From Desulfuromonadales bacterium (GTDB lineage: Bacteria > Desulfobacterota > Desulfuromonadia > Desulfuromonadales > BM103), in the NCBI GenBank assembly GCA_030640215.1, contig DAOWJU010000054.1:1-7282 (forward strand): a stretch of DNA of 7,282 nt. Reading direction: 5' to 3'. This document shows, in pieces, positions 1 to 6,210 of the stretch; within the stretch, counting starts at the first letter, position 1, and the number at the start of each line of letters is the position of its first letter. Position numbers and translations under genes: made by a program. The notes under the pieces were generated by a model, which saw only the letters and a list, made by a program, of their open reading frames with translations, ran no database searches and was not told the origin of the DNA.

Positions 1-290
1 ACTTCATCTATGGCGCTTCCCGTGCCAAAAGCGGTGTACCGATTATTGCCCTGCCAAGCATCTCAACGCAACGTAACGGCACCGTTCTCAGTCGCATCGT
101 ACCGATGTTAAAACATGGCGCTGGGGTAGTCACCAGCCGTAACCATGTTCACTATGTGGTCACTGAGTATGGTGTCGCTGCACTCTATGGCAAGACGGTC
201 AGACAACGAACTAAAGCTTTGATCAAGATTGCCCATCCTGACTTCCGCGAAGAAATTACCGCACAAGCAAGGGAGCTGAATTACCTGTAA
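1..290 (+). CDS. Acetyl-CoA hydrolase/4-hydroxybutyrate CoA-transferase family protein, C-terminal part
   Basis: This is the 3' end of a gene that begins before the window. The reading frame starts at base 3 and ends with TAA at 288-290. The 95 visible residues match the C-terminal domain of the acetyl-CoA hydrolase/transferase family: FIYGASRAKSGVPIIALPS, then GAGVVTSRNHVHYVVTEYGV, then IAHPDFREEIT near the end. Family members move CoA between acyl-CoA and a free carboxylate (acetate, succinate, 4-hydroxybutyrate, butyrate) through a glutamyl-CoA thioester. The catalytic Glu lies upstream and is not visible, so the substrate cannot be assigned. A 155-bp gap holding a large palindrome separates it from paaK, so it is probably a separate transcription unit, although a CoA-transferase would fit the acyl-CoA chemistry next door. 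The family call is secure and the specificity is open. Confidence 0.9.
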   Translation, partial: FIYGASRAKSGVPIIALPSISTQRNGTVLSRIVPMLKHGAGVVTSRNHVHYVVTEYGVAALYGKTVRQRTKALIKIAHPDFREEITAQARELNYL

Positions 291-302
291 ATCTAAAGAT
301 AA

Positions 303-406
303 GTAGGATGTGGTGAGGTACGAACCGCATCGGTTTTGAACAAATTGCACAAATAAAGAACACACGAACCAAGCGATGCGGTTCACTCCGTTCACCAGCA
401 TCCTAC
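303..406. repeat. Long imperfect inverted repeat, REP-like palindrome
   Basis: The left arm (303-332) opens with GTAGGATG and ends with AACCGCATCG. The right arm (374-406) opens with CGATGCGGTT and ends with CATCCTAC. The arms are reverse complements except for small differences in the middle (TGGTGAGGTACG against CTGGTGAACGGAGTG once aligned). About 41 bp of AT-rich sequence lies between them. GTAGGATG-headed palindromes of this type occur as dispersed REP-like elements in many proteobacteria and are associated with RAYT (TnpA-REP) transposases; the match here is by recollection of the pattern, not by search. The left arm also contains a small hairpin (AACCG-CAT-CGGTT, 323-335) followed by TT, which could weakly terminate the upstream gene. 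The element lies entirely between two coding regions. Confidence 0.75.
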
Positions 407-445
407 GGTGATTCGTAATTTCAAAATCAGACAAGGGGTAAGAAG

Positions 446-1789
446 ATGGCATGGAGTCAAAAAGAGACGATAAGTCGCAGTGAAATGCAGGCCCTCCAAC
501 TGGCCGCACTGCAGAAAACAGTCAGCTATGTTTATGAAGGTAATACCCATTACCGGAAAAAGCTTGATGACCTTGGCGTTAAGCCGAGTGACATAAAATC
601 TCTGGATGACATCAAGCTGCTCCCCTTCACCACCAAACAGGATCTGCGCGACAATTATCCCTTCAAACTTTTCACAGCCACACCAGAAGAGATTGTCGAA
701 TATCACGCAACATCCGGCACCACCGGCAAACCGATCGCAGTAGGCTATACCAGAGCAGATCTCGAAGTCTGGTCCGAGTCGATGGCACGAACCTGTGCCG
801 GTGCTGGCATTGACAGTAATGACGTGGTGCAGAACATTTTTGGTTACGGTCTTTTTACCGGCGGTTTAGGTGCCCACTACGGCGCGCTTCGTGTCGGCGC
901 TGGAGTCATCCCAATCTCTGGCGGCAACACCCAGAAACAAATCATGCTGATGCAAGACTTCGGCACCACGGCACTGACCTCCACCCCTTCTTTCCTGGTT
1001 CATATTCATGAAGTTGGCGAACAAATGGGCGTTGATTTCAAAAAACTCAATCTGAAGAAAGCTATCTGTGGTGCTGAGCCATGGAGCGAATCTATGCGTC
1101 AATCGATTCAGGAAAAATTCGGCATTAAGGTTTGTGATATCTACGGTCTTTCAGAAATCACTGGTCCTGGAGTCTCCTTCGAATGTTGGGAAGAACAAAA
1201 TGGCCTACATATCAATGAAGACTTTTTCTATCCGGAAATTATCGACCCAGATACGGGTGAAGTACTCCCAGCTGGTGACGAAGGTGAACTGGTTTTCACC
1301 ACGATTAACAAATACGGCCAACCGCTGTTACGTTACCGGACGCGTGACATCTCTACTCTTAACTATGAAACCTGCTCCTGCGGACGAACTCTGGTGAAAA
1401 TGGCCAGGGTGACCGGACGTAGCGACGACATGCTGATTATCCGTGGAGTCAATGTCTTCCCTTCACAGATTGAATCAGTAATTCTCAAACGTGCAGGAGT
1501 TTCACCTCACTACATGATCGTTGTTGAACGTAAGGGGGCAATGGACTCTCTACGAGTTAAAGTCGAAGTCACTGAAGAATTTATGGTCAAAGCAGCCGCC
1601 GACATCCTTTCTGGAGACGGCTTTGACATCCTCGAAGACGTTGCGACGGTACGCGGCAAAAGACACAACCTGCAGCAGGACATCAAGGACGTTATCGGCA
1701 TCTCTGTCGATGTCCAGCTGGTGCCTCCCAACAGTATCCCTCGCAGTGAGGGCAAAGCCAAGCGGATCGAAGATCGTCGGCCCAAATAA
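446..1789 (+). CDS. paaK: Phenylacetate-CoA ligase (AMP-forming)
   Basis: The 447-residue product belongs to the PaaK branch of the ANL adenylating enzymes and is close to the usual family length of about 430-440. It activates phenylacetate or related arylacetates with ATP and CoA to aryl-acetyl-CoA, AMP and PPi in the cytoplasm. Visible signatures are the P-loop SGTTGKP (90-96), the A5-type motif DIYGLSEITGPG (231-242), YRTRD (297-301), a CSCGR pair of cysteines (310-314), the hinge region GRSDDMLIIRGVNVFP (324-339), and a C-terminal GKAKR with the presumed adenylation lysine K437. The ATG at 446 is preceded by AAGGGG (433-438) at good spacing. iorAB follows 130 bp downstream, a pairing that suggests handling of arylacetyl-CoA made from, or converted to, aryl pyruvates. 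The exact aryl acid (phenyl-, hydroxyphenyl- or indoleacetate) cannot be read from sequence. Confidence 0.93.
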   Translation: MAWSQKETISRSEMQALQLAALQKTVSYVYEGNTHYRKKLDDLGVKPSDIKSLDDIKLLPFTTKQDLRDNYPFKLFTATPEEIVEYHATSGTTGKPIAVGYTRADLEVWSESMARTCAGAGIDSNDVVQNIFGYGLFTGGLGAHYGALRVGAGVIPISGGNTQKQIMLMQDFGTTALTSTPSFLVHIHEVGEQMGVDFKKLNLKKAICGAEPWSESMRQSIQEKFGIKVCDIYGLSEITGPGVSFECWEEQNGLHINEDFFYPEIIDPDTGEVLPAGDEGELVFTTINKYGQPLLRYRTRDISTLNYETCSCGRTLVKMARVTGRSDDMLIIRGVNVFPSQIESVILKRAGVSPHYMIVVERKGAMDSLRVKVEVTEEFMVKAAADILSGDGFDILEDVATVRGKRHNLQQDIKDVIGISVDVQLVPPNSIPRSEGKAKRIEDRRPK

Positions 1790-1795
1790 ATTGTT

Positions 1796-1824
1796 TTGAC
1801 GAAAGCCTAATCTGTAGGTACAAG
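1796..1824 (+). promoter_or_regulatory. Candidate sigma-70 promoter ahead of iorA
   Basis: TTGACG (1796-1801, five of six to the -35 consensus) is separated by exactly 17 bp from TACAAG (1819-1824, four of six to the -10 consensus). It lies in the 130-bp gap just after the paaK stop, about 100 bp before the iorA start, so it could give iorAB and the genes beyond their own promoter with a sizeable leader. No extended -10 is present. A match of this quality can arise by chance, so the call is tentative. Read-through from paaK is also likely, since no convincing terminator is seen in the gap. Confidence 0.3.
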
Positions 1825-1922
1825 AAGCTTTCACATTTACACTCATCCGGCACCTCGGTGGGAACCAAACCACTAAAGTTGTCGTCAACAAGCATTTTGG
1901 AACCAAAAAAGGGAAGGTTTTG

Positions 1923-3689
1923 ATGAAAAAAATAATTTCCGGCAATGAAGCCATTGCACTCGGTTTCGGGGATTCAGGTGGAGTCTTCGCCTCCGGCTAC
2001 CCCGGTACCCCCAGCACCGAAACTCTCGAAGAAGTTGCCCGTCTGGGTGACGTCTACTGCGAATGGGCACCAAACGAAAAGGTTGCCCTGGAATCAGTCA
2101 TCGGCGGTTCTATCGCTGGTGGACGCTCTCTCTCTACCATGAAGCATGTCGGGGTCAATGTCGCCGCTGACGCCTTGCTGACTCTGACCTACACCGGCGT
2201 CAACGCCGGGCTGATTCTGATGGTTTCTGACGACCCGGGAATGCACTCCTCTCAAAATGAGCAGGACAGCCGCAACTATGCGAAATTTGCCAAAGTCCCA
2301 ATGCTCGATCCGTCCGATTCTCAGGAAGCTTACGATATGGTTCGTGCTGGTTTCGAGATCTCAGAGGAATTTGACACACCATTGATGCTGCGCACCACCA
2401 CCCGGATTTCACACGCCAAAGGAGTGGTTGTCCCGGGAGAGAAAATCACTCCAAAGATCGGTGAGTGGGTCAAGGATGTACCCAAATACGTCATGCTGCC
2501 TAACTTCGGCAAACTCAAGCACATCGAGGTTGAGGCTCGGCTTCTCAAGCTACAAGAATTTGCCGAGACCACCCCTCTGAACCGGATTGAAATGGCAGAT
2601 ACAGAGCTCGGCATTATCACTTCAGGAGTTGCTTACCAGCATGTTCGCGAGGCCTGTCCAAATGCATCGATTCTAAAACTGGGGCTGGTTCACCCGCTCC
2701 CGGAGCAGAAAATCCGTGAGTTTGCTGGCAGCGTCAAACGACTGATGATTGTTGAAGAGATGGATGCCATCTTTGAAGAGCAGATCCGCGCCATGGGCAT
2801 TGACGTTGAGATCGGCAAGAACAAACTACCACTCTGCGGTGAGATCAATGCCGACATTATCCGCGCCGCCCTTGGCGAAAGTGAGGGTGTGGTCGCTACT
2901 CCTGTAGAGGGTCTTCCGCAACGTCCGCCGGTCTTCTGCCCGAGCTGTGCACACCGCGGACTCTTTACCATTCTCAGCAAACTCAAAGTCTTTGTCTCCG
3001 GTGATATCGGTTGCTATACCCTGGGCGCACTGCCGCCAATGGGTGCCATGCATTCGGTCATCGACATGGGCGCCAGCATCAGCGCAGCTCACGGCATGGC
3101 CAAGGTCAATGCCATTGCCGGACGCGATGAGAAACCGGTTGCCGTAATCGGCGATTCAACCTTTTTCCATTCCGGGATAACCGGCCTGTTAAGCATGGCC
3201 TACAACGCTGGGAATGCTCTGGTCATCATCATGGATAACCGCACCACCGGCATGACCGGCGGTCAGGAGAATCCCGGCAGTGGCGTAACCCTGCAGGGTG
3301 TCCCTACCCGTCAGGTAGAAATTGCCCCGTTGGTCAAGGCTTTGGGTATCGATAATGTCGCAGAGCTCAACGCTTACGATCTCAAAGAGACCGAAGCCGC
3401 GATCAAGAAAGGCCTCGAGACTCCAGGGCCCTATGTCCTGATCGACAAGAACCCCTGCATCCTGCGTTACAAAATCCGCAAACCCGCCATAAAAGTCGAT
3501 CAGGAGAACTGTACCGGTTGCCGGGCTTGTCTGAAGGTCGCCTGTATGGCTTTAGGTTTAACCGCTTCTGGTGATAAGCAGAAAGTGCGGGTTGACCCCA
3601 ACGTCTGTAACGGCTGTGGTGTCTGTGCGCAGATGTGTAAATTCGATGCGATGCACGCGATTGAGGGAGAAAACAATGCAAATCTATAA
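1923..3689 (+). CDS. iorA: Indolepyruvate:ferredoxin oxidoreductase, alpha subunit
   Basis: The 588-residue TPP- and Fe-S-containing subunit oxidatively decarboxylates aryl pyruvates (indole-, phenyl-, hydroxyphenylpyruvate) to arylacetyl-CoA with reduction of ferredoxin; the reaction is reversible. The N-terminal pyrimidine-binding domain shows SGYPGTPSTE (from about 24) and NEKVALE (51-57). A CPSCAHR segment (cysteines 339 and 342) precedes the TPP/Mg site: GDIGCYTLG (360-368), then GDS (410) through MDN (N439), followed by RTTGMTGGQ. The C-terminal double ferredoxin domain has C530-x2-C533-x2-C536-x4-C541 and C562-x2-C565-x2-C568-x3-C572. The first spacing, x4 before the last Cys, is as known for IorA. 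Neither final Cys is followed by the usual proline (Met and Lys instead). I prefer the ATG at 1923 after GGGAAGG (1911-1917); an in-frame TTG lies directly before it at 1920. The 3' end overlaps iorB. Confidence 0.95.
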   Translation: MKKIISGNEAIALGFGDSGGVFASGYPGTPSTETLEEVARLGDVYCEWAPNEKVALESVIGGSIAGGRSLSTMKHVGVNVAADALLTLTYTGVNAGLILMVSDDPGMHSSQNEQDSRNYAKFAKVPMLDPSDSQEAYDMVRAGFEISEEFDTPLMLRTTTRISHAKGVVVPGEKITPKIGEWVKDVPKYVMLPNFGKLKHIEVEARLLKLQEFAETTPLNRIEMADTELGIITSGVAYQHVREACPNASILKLGLVHPLPEQKIREFAGSVKRLMIVEEMDAIFEEQIRAMGIDVEIGKNKLPLCGEINADIIRAALGESEGVVATPVEGLPQRPPVFCPSCAHRGLFTILSKLKVFVSGDIGCYTLGALPPMGAMHSVIDMGASISAAHGMAKVNAIAGRDEKPVAVIGDSTFFHSGITGLLSMAYNAGNALVIIMDNRTTGMTGGQENPGSGVTLQGVPTRQVEIAPLVKALGIDNVAELNAYDLKETEAAIKKGLETPGPYVLIDKNPCILRYKIRKPAIKVDQENCTGCRACLKVACMALGLTASGDKQKVRVDPNVCNGCGVCAQMCKFDAMHAIEGENNANL

Positions 3690-4248
3690 TATCGTTATTG
3701 CCGGTGTCGGCGGCCAGGGCGTTCTGATGGCCTCCAAAGTTCTCGCCGAAAGCGCTTTGGCCAGTGGCATGGACGTCAAACAGAACGAGGTACACGGTAT
3801 GGCCCAACGCGGCGGCAGCGTCATCAGCTTTGTGCGTATCGGCGAACAAGTCAATTCGCCGGTGGTCATGCCCGGAACCGCCGACCTGTTGATCTCCTTC
3901 GAACCGTTGGAAGCCTTACGTTACATCCACTACCTCAAACCTGGCGGTCGTCTGGTCTACAACAAGGTCTCTATCAACCCAAGCACTGTGGCTGCCGGGC
4001 TGGCGGTCTATCCGCAGGATGTGGAAGAGCAAATTGCCGCAGCCGATGCGAAATCTCACGGGGTTGAAGCTCTCTCTATCGCCCGGGAAGCCGGCAACGG
4101 CAAAGCGGTCAATATGGTCATGGTCGGCTCAGTCATGAAACATCTTCCTCTCAAGGAAGAAATTATCACTGAAGTCGTGAAGCAAATTTCAAAAGGCAAA
4201 GGGGTCGAGGTCAACATGAAGGCTCTGGCTGGCGGCGCTGCAGCATGA
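3676..4248 (+). CDS. iorB: Indolepyruvate:ferredoxin oxidoreductase, beta (gamma-domain) subunit
   Basis: The 190-residue partner of IorA has the pyruvate:ferredoxin oxidoreductase gamma-type fold, which binds CoA and completes the active complex. It starts with MQIYNIVIAGVGGQG, where the glycine-rich GVGGQG (10-15) is typical, followed by the family hallmark NEVHGMAQRGGSV (37-49) and SFEPLEALRY. The length is normal for IorB. The ATG at 3676 sits behind GAGGGAGA (3663-3670) inside the end of iorA, giving a 14-bp overlap and probable translational coupling for equimolar subunits. The open frame extends farther upstream, but that part only shadows the iorA ferredoxin domain. The last residues are a low-complexity GGAAA tail. 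A 42-bp gap with no clear structure leads to the first ACT gene. Confidence 0.95.
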   Translation: MQIYNIVIAGVGGQGVLMASKVLAESALASGMDVKQNEVHGMAQRGGSVISFVRIGEQVNSPVVMPGTADLLISFEPLEALRYIHYLKPGGRLVYNKVSINPSTVAAGLAVYPQDVEEQIAAADAKSHGVEALSIAREAGNGKAVNMVMVGSVMKHLPLKEEIITEVVKQISKGKGVEVNMKALAGGAAA

Positions 4249-4280
4249 AGTACGGAATGAACACAAATGTAGTTTTCGAT

Positions 4281-4288
4281 GGAGGTGG
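4281..4288 (+). promoter_or_regulatory. Ribosome binding site that decides the start of the first ACT gene
   Basis: GGAGGTGG lies 2 bp before the ATG at 4291 when measured from its end. It overlaps an alternative in-frame ATG at 4279, which therefore cannot use it. Starting at 4291 also gives MKLKQ, identical to the start of the second ACT protein. Confidence 0.7.
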
Positions 4289-4290
4289 TC

Positions 4291-4758
4291 ATGAAACTGA
4301 AGCAGATATCGATATTCCTTGAGAATTCACCGGGTCGCTTATATGAAGCAACTCAAGCTCTTGGTGAAGCAGGACTCAACCTGAGATCTTTATCCATTAG
4401 TGACATTTCCGGCTTCGGTGTGCTGAGGATTCTCGTCTCAGATGTGGCCAAAGCACGCAGAGTCATGATGGAGAAACAGCTTCCGGCCAGAGTCGACGAG
4501 GTGGTTGCCGTAGAGATTGTCGATACTCCAGGCAGCCTGGCAAAAATCCTCAAGTTGCTGATGGAGAACAAGGTCAACGTTGACTACATGTATGCATTAG
4601 CCGGAGCATCTTCGGCAAAAGCCGTCATGGTTTTCAGCTTCAGCGACAATGATCTGGCCATAAAACTACTGCAAGAGAACAGCATAAAAGTCCTTGATGC
4701 CGCATCTTTCGGCATTCTCGAGAGCCCAGCAGATGTCACGGAGGAAGATAATGGCTGA
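4291..4758 (+). CDS. Stand-alone tandem ACT-domain protein, copy 1
   Basis: The 155-residue product consists of two ACT domains and a short acidic tail, resembling the uncharacterised conserved double-ACT proteins seen beside paaK/iorAB in anaerobes (recalled as COG4747-like). ACT 1 spans about residues 3-68 (ISIFLENSPGRLYEATQALG, with the ligand-loop signature NSPGRL). ACT 2 spans about 72-142 (AVEIVDTPGSLAKILKLL). ACT domains bind amino acids at domain interfaces and control enzymes allosterically. No catalytic or DNA-binding domain is attached, so any partner must be acted on in trans. The next gene starts inside this one (8-bp overlap), making the adjacent dehydrogenase the obvious candidate. 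It is about 65% identical by eye to the ACT protein at 5725, with one residue fewer near position 41 and a longer C-terminus (SPADVTEEDNG). The ligand is unknown; aromatic or branched-chain amino acids would fit the context. Confidence 0.88.
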   Translation: MKLKQISIFLENSPGRLYEATQALGEAGLNLRSLSISDISGFGVLRILVSDVAKARRVMMEKQLPARVDEVVAVEIVDTPGSLAKILKLLMENKVNVDYMYALAGASSAKAVMVFSFSDNDLAIKLLQENSIKVLDAASFGILESPADVTEEDNG

Positions 4759-5692
4759 GACCAGCTACCAACCGAAAAAATTTGCCGTCATCGGTGCAGG
4801 TCCAGTCGGAGGAACCGTTGCTGCCTTCCTGGCCAAAGGTGGCTATGAAGTTACTCTTTGCGACATCGTTCCAGAGCTGCTTGCCCCGGCCCTGAATCCT
4901 GGAATTATCCTTGAAGGTGTCGATGAACTCCAGGCAAAAGTGACCCGCACGACAACCCGGATCGATGATCTTCTCAACGATCCACCCGATGTCATCTTCA
5001 TCACCGTAAAAGCAACGGCTTTGCCGTTAATCGCTTCGGCACTGGAAGGTTTTGTCGCCGACGGTCGTTACATAATCAGCTGGCAAAACGGTATCGATAC
5101 GGGGGTGGAACTGGCGCAGTACCTGGGTAACAAGTCAGTTATGCGCGGAGTGGTTAATTTCGGCTGTGTCCCCTTGAGTCCATGTCACATCCGCTTAGCC
5201 TTTCATCATCGTCCCCACTATCTGCAAGAGCTTGACCCGGAGTCAAAAGATGCAGCCATCGGCATCTGCAACGTCTTGACCGAGTGCGGCCTGGACACCC
5301 ACCACACGAATCAGATCACCGACATGGTCTGGCGTAAGACGGTTATGAATTCCTGTATGAATCCGATGTGTGCCGTGACCGGCATGACCATGGTTGAAAT
5401 CATCAATGATCCAATCACATTCAACCTGGTTGATGCTCTGATAAAAGAGGGGATTGCGGTGGCTCGAGCCAATGAATTCTCTCTAGGATCAAACTATTAC
5501 CCTTACGCTATCAACTACATAAAAAATGCTGGCAACCACAAGCCCTCGATGCTTCAGGATGTTGAAGCAAAACGCCGCACCGAAGTTGATTACATCAATG
5601 GCAAAATCATTGAATATGGCTTGCAATCTGGAATTCCAACGCCTTACAACAACATGATTCGTGGACTGGTGAAGGCCCTTGAACCGAAATAA
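4751..5692 (+). CDS. Ketopantoate reductase (ApbA/PanE) family dehydrogenase, copy 1
   Basis: The 313-residue NAD(P)H-dependent oxidoreductase has a Rossmann N-terminus with GAGPVG (15-20). Equivalents of the PanE active-site residues are all visible: N113 in WQNG, K196-x3-N200-x3-N204 in the segment KTVMNSCMN, S266 in KPSMLQD, and E278 in RTEVDYING. It should therefore reduce a 2-oxoacid to a 2-hydroxyacid. The second strand ends in CD (D38), an acidic residue that normally favours NAD(H) over NADP(H), unlike PanE. With paaK and iorAB upstream I infer an aryl or branched 2-oxoacid substrate, by analogy with the D-mandelate dehydrogenases of this fold; pantothenate synthesis is less likely but not excluded. 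The ATG at 4751 follows GGAGG (4740-4744) and overlaps the ACT gene by 8 bp, so the two are probably translationally coupled. A longer in-frame TTG start at 4694 has no such support. HHRPHYLQE (152-160) is shared exactly with copy 2. Confidence 0.87.
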   Translation: MAETSYQPKKFAVIGAGPVGGTVAAFLAKGGYEVTLCDIVPELLAPALNPGIILEGVDELQAKVTRTTTRIDDLLNDPPDVIFITVKATALPLIASALEGFVADGRYIISWQNGIDTGVELAQYLGNKSVMRGVVNFGCVPLSPCHIRLAFHHRPHYLQELDPESKDAAIGICNVLTECGLDTHHTNQITDMVWRKTVMNSCMNPMCAVTGMTMVEIINDPITFNLVDALIKEGIAVARANEFSLGSNYYPYAINYIKNAGNHKPSMLQDVEAKRRTEVDYINGKIIEYGLQSGIPTPYNNMIRGLVKALEPK

Positions 5693-5724
5693 TCCGTACA
5701 TATCCAGTTTAAAAGGATTTTGCT

Positions 5725-6171
5725 ATGAAATTGAAACAACTATCCATTCCTCTTGAGAATTCCCCCGGTCGACTGCACGAAGTCACCAAAGCGTTGGGTG
5801 ATGCCGGGATTAACCTGAGGGCCCACTGCATCTGCGATTCGACTCACGACTTTGGTGTGCTACGAATTCTGGTTTCTGACCTACCCTCCGCTCGGGCGGT
5901 CGTCAGGGAAAAATTTATCCCGGCGCGTGTCGATGATGTCGTCGCCGTTGAGATTGAAGACAACCCAGGTAGTCTGGCCCAAATCCTGAGTTTGTTTCTC
6001 GGCACCAAAGTCAATGTTGAGTACATGTATGCCGTCGCTGGAGCAAATCTGCAGAAAGCTGTCATGGTTTTCCATTTCAGCGCCATCGATCAGGCCATTG
6101 AGATTCTTGAAAAAAATGGTGCAAAGCTACTTGATGCAAAGTCGTTCGGTATTCTAGTCGGTAAGGGATAA
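5725..6171 (+). CDS. Stand-alone tandem ACT-domain protein, copy 2
   Basis: The 148-residue paralogue of the ACT protein at 4291 is collinear and about 65% identical by eye. ACT 1 spans about residues 3-69 and carries NSPGRLHE; ACT 2 spans about 73-143 and carries the segment DNPGSLAQILSL. The most divergent stretch is residues 33-42 (AHCICDSTHD here, SLSISDISG in copy 1). This corresponds to the second strand and turn of ACT 1, near the interface where ACT domains usually hold their amino-acid ligand. The C-terminus is short (GILVGKG). It starts at the ATG at 5725 behind AAGGA (5713-5717), 32 bp after the first dehydrogenase, so it is almost certainly in the same operon. A trans-acting amino-acid sensor for the following dehydrogenase is the simplest inference. 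No ligand can be named. Confidence 0.88.
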   Translation: MKLKQLSIPLENSPGRLHEVTKALGDAGINLRAHCICDSTHDFGVLRILVSDLPSARAVVREKFIPARVDDVVAVEIEDNPGSLAQILSLFLGTKVNVEYMYAVAGANLQKAVMVFHFSAIDQAIEILEKNGAKLLDAKSFGILVGKG

Positions 6172-6210
6172 CTCCAGTTCGTCAGGGATAAACTGGGCAA
6201 GGAGTAACCT

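Noticed and set aside
336..373. Promoter search using TTGAAC or TTGCAC as a -35 box upstream of paaK
   Set aside because: No acceptable -10 sequence occurs at 16-18 bp from either box.
108..509. 133-codon open frame on the - strand across the CoA-transferase end and the REP-like element
   Set aside because: It runs through the palindrome and antisense to two well-supported genes, has no recognisable motif and no ribosome binding site, so it is a chance frame.
784..800. Sigma-54-like TGGCAC with a following TGTGCC
   Set aside because: It lies inside paaK, lacks a proper TTGC -12 element, and no gene start follows.
1850..1866. GGCACC-TC-GGTGGG as a terminator after paaK
   Set aside because: The stem is only about 4-5 bp with a 2-base loop and no T-tract follows.
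1550..1954. 134-codon - strand frame across the paaK/iorA gap
   Set aside because: It is mostly antisense to paaK, has a low-complexity composition and shows no family resemblance.
3571..3675. Upstream extension of iorB
   Set aside because: The extra residues are a shadow of the iorA ferredoxin domain, while the ATG at 3676 has a good ribosome binding site and gives the normal IorB N-terminus.
3403..3849. 148-codon - strand frame opposite the iorA/iorB junction
   Set aside because: It lies opposite two strongly conserved genes and its translation shows no domain.
4694..4750. Upstream extension of the first dehydrogenase from a TTG
   Set aside because: The ATG at 4751 has GGAGG at the right distance and yields the same 313-residue length as copy 2.
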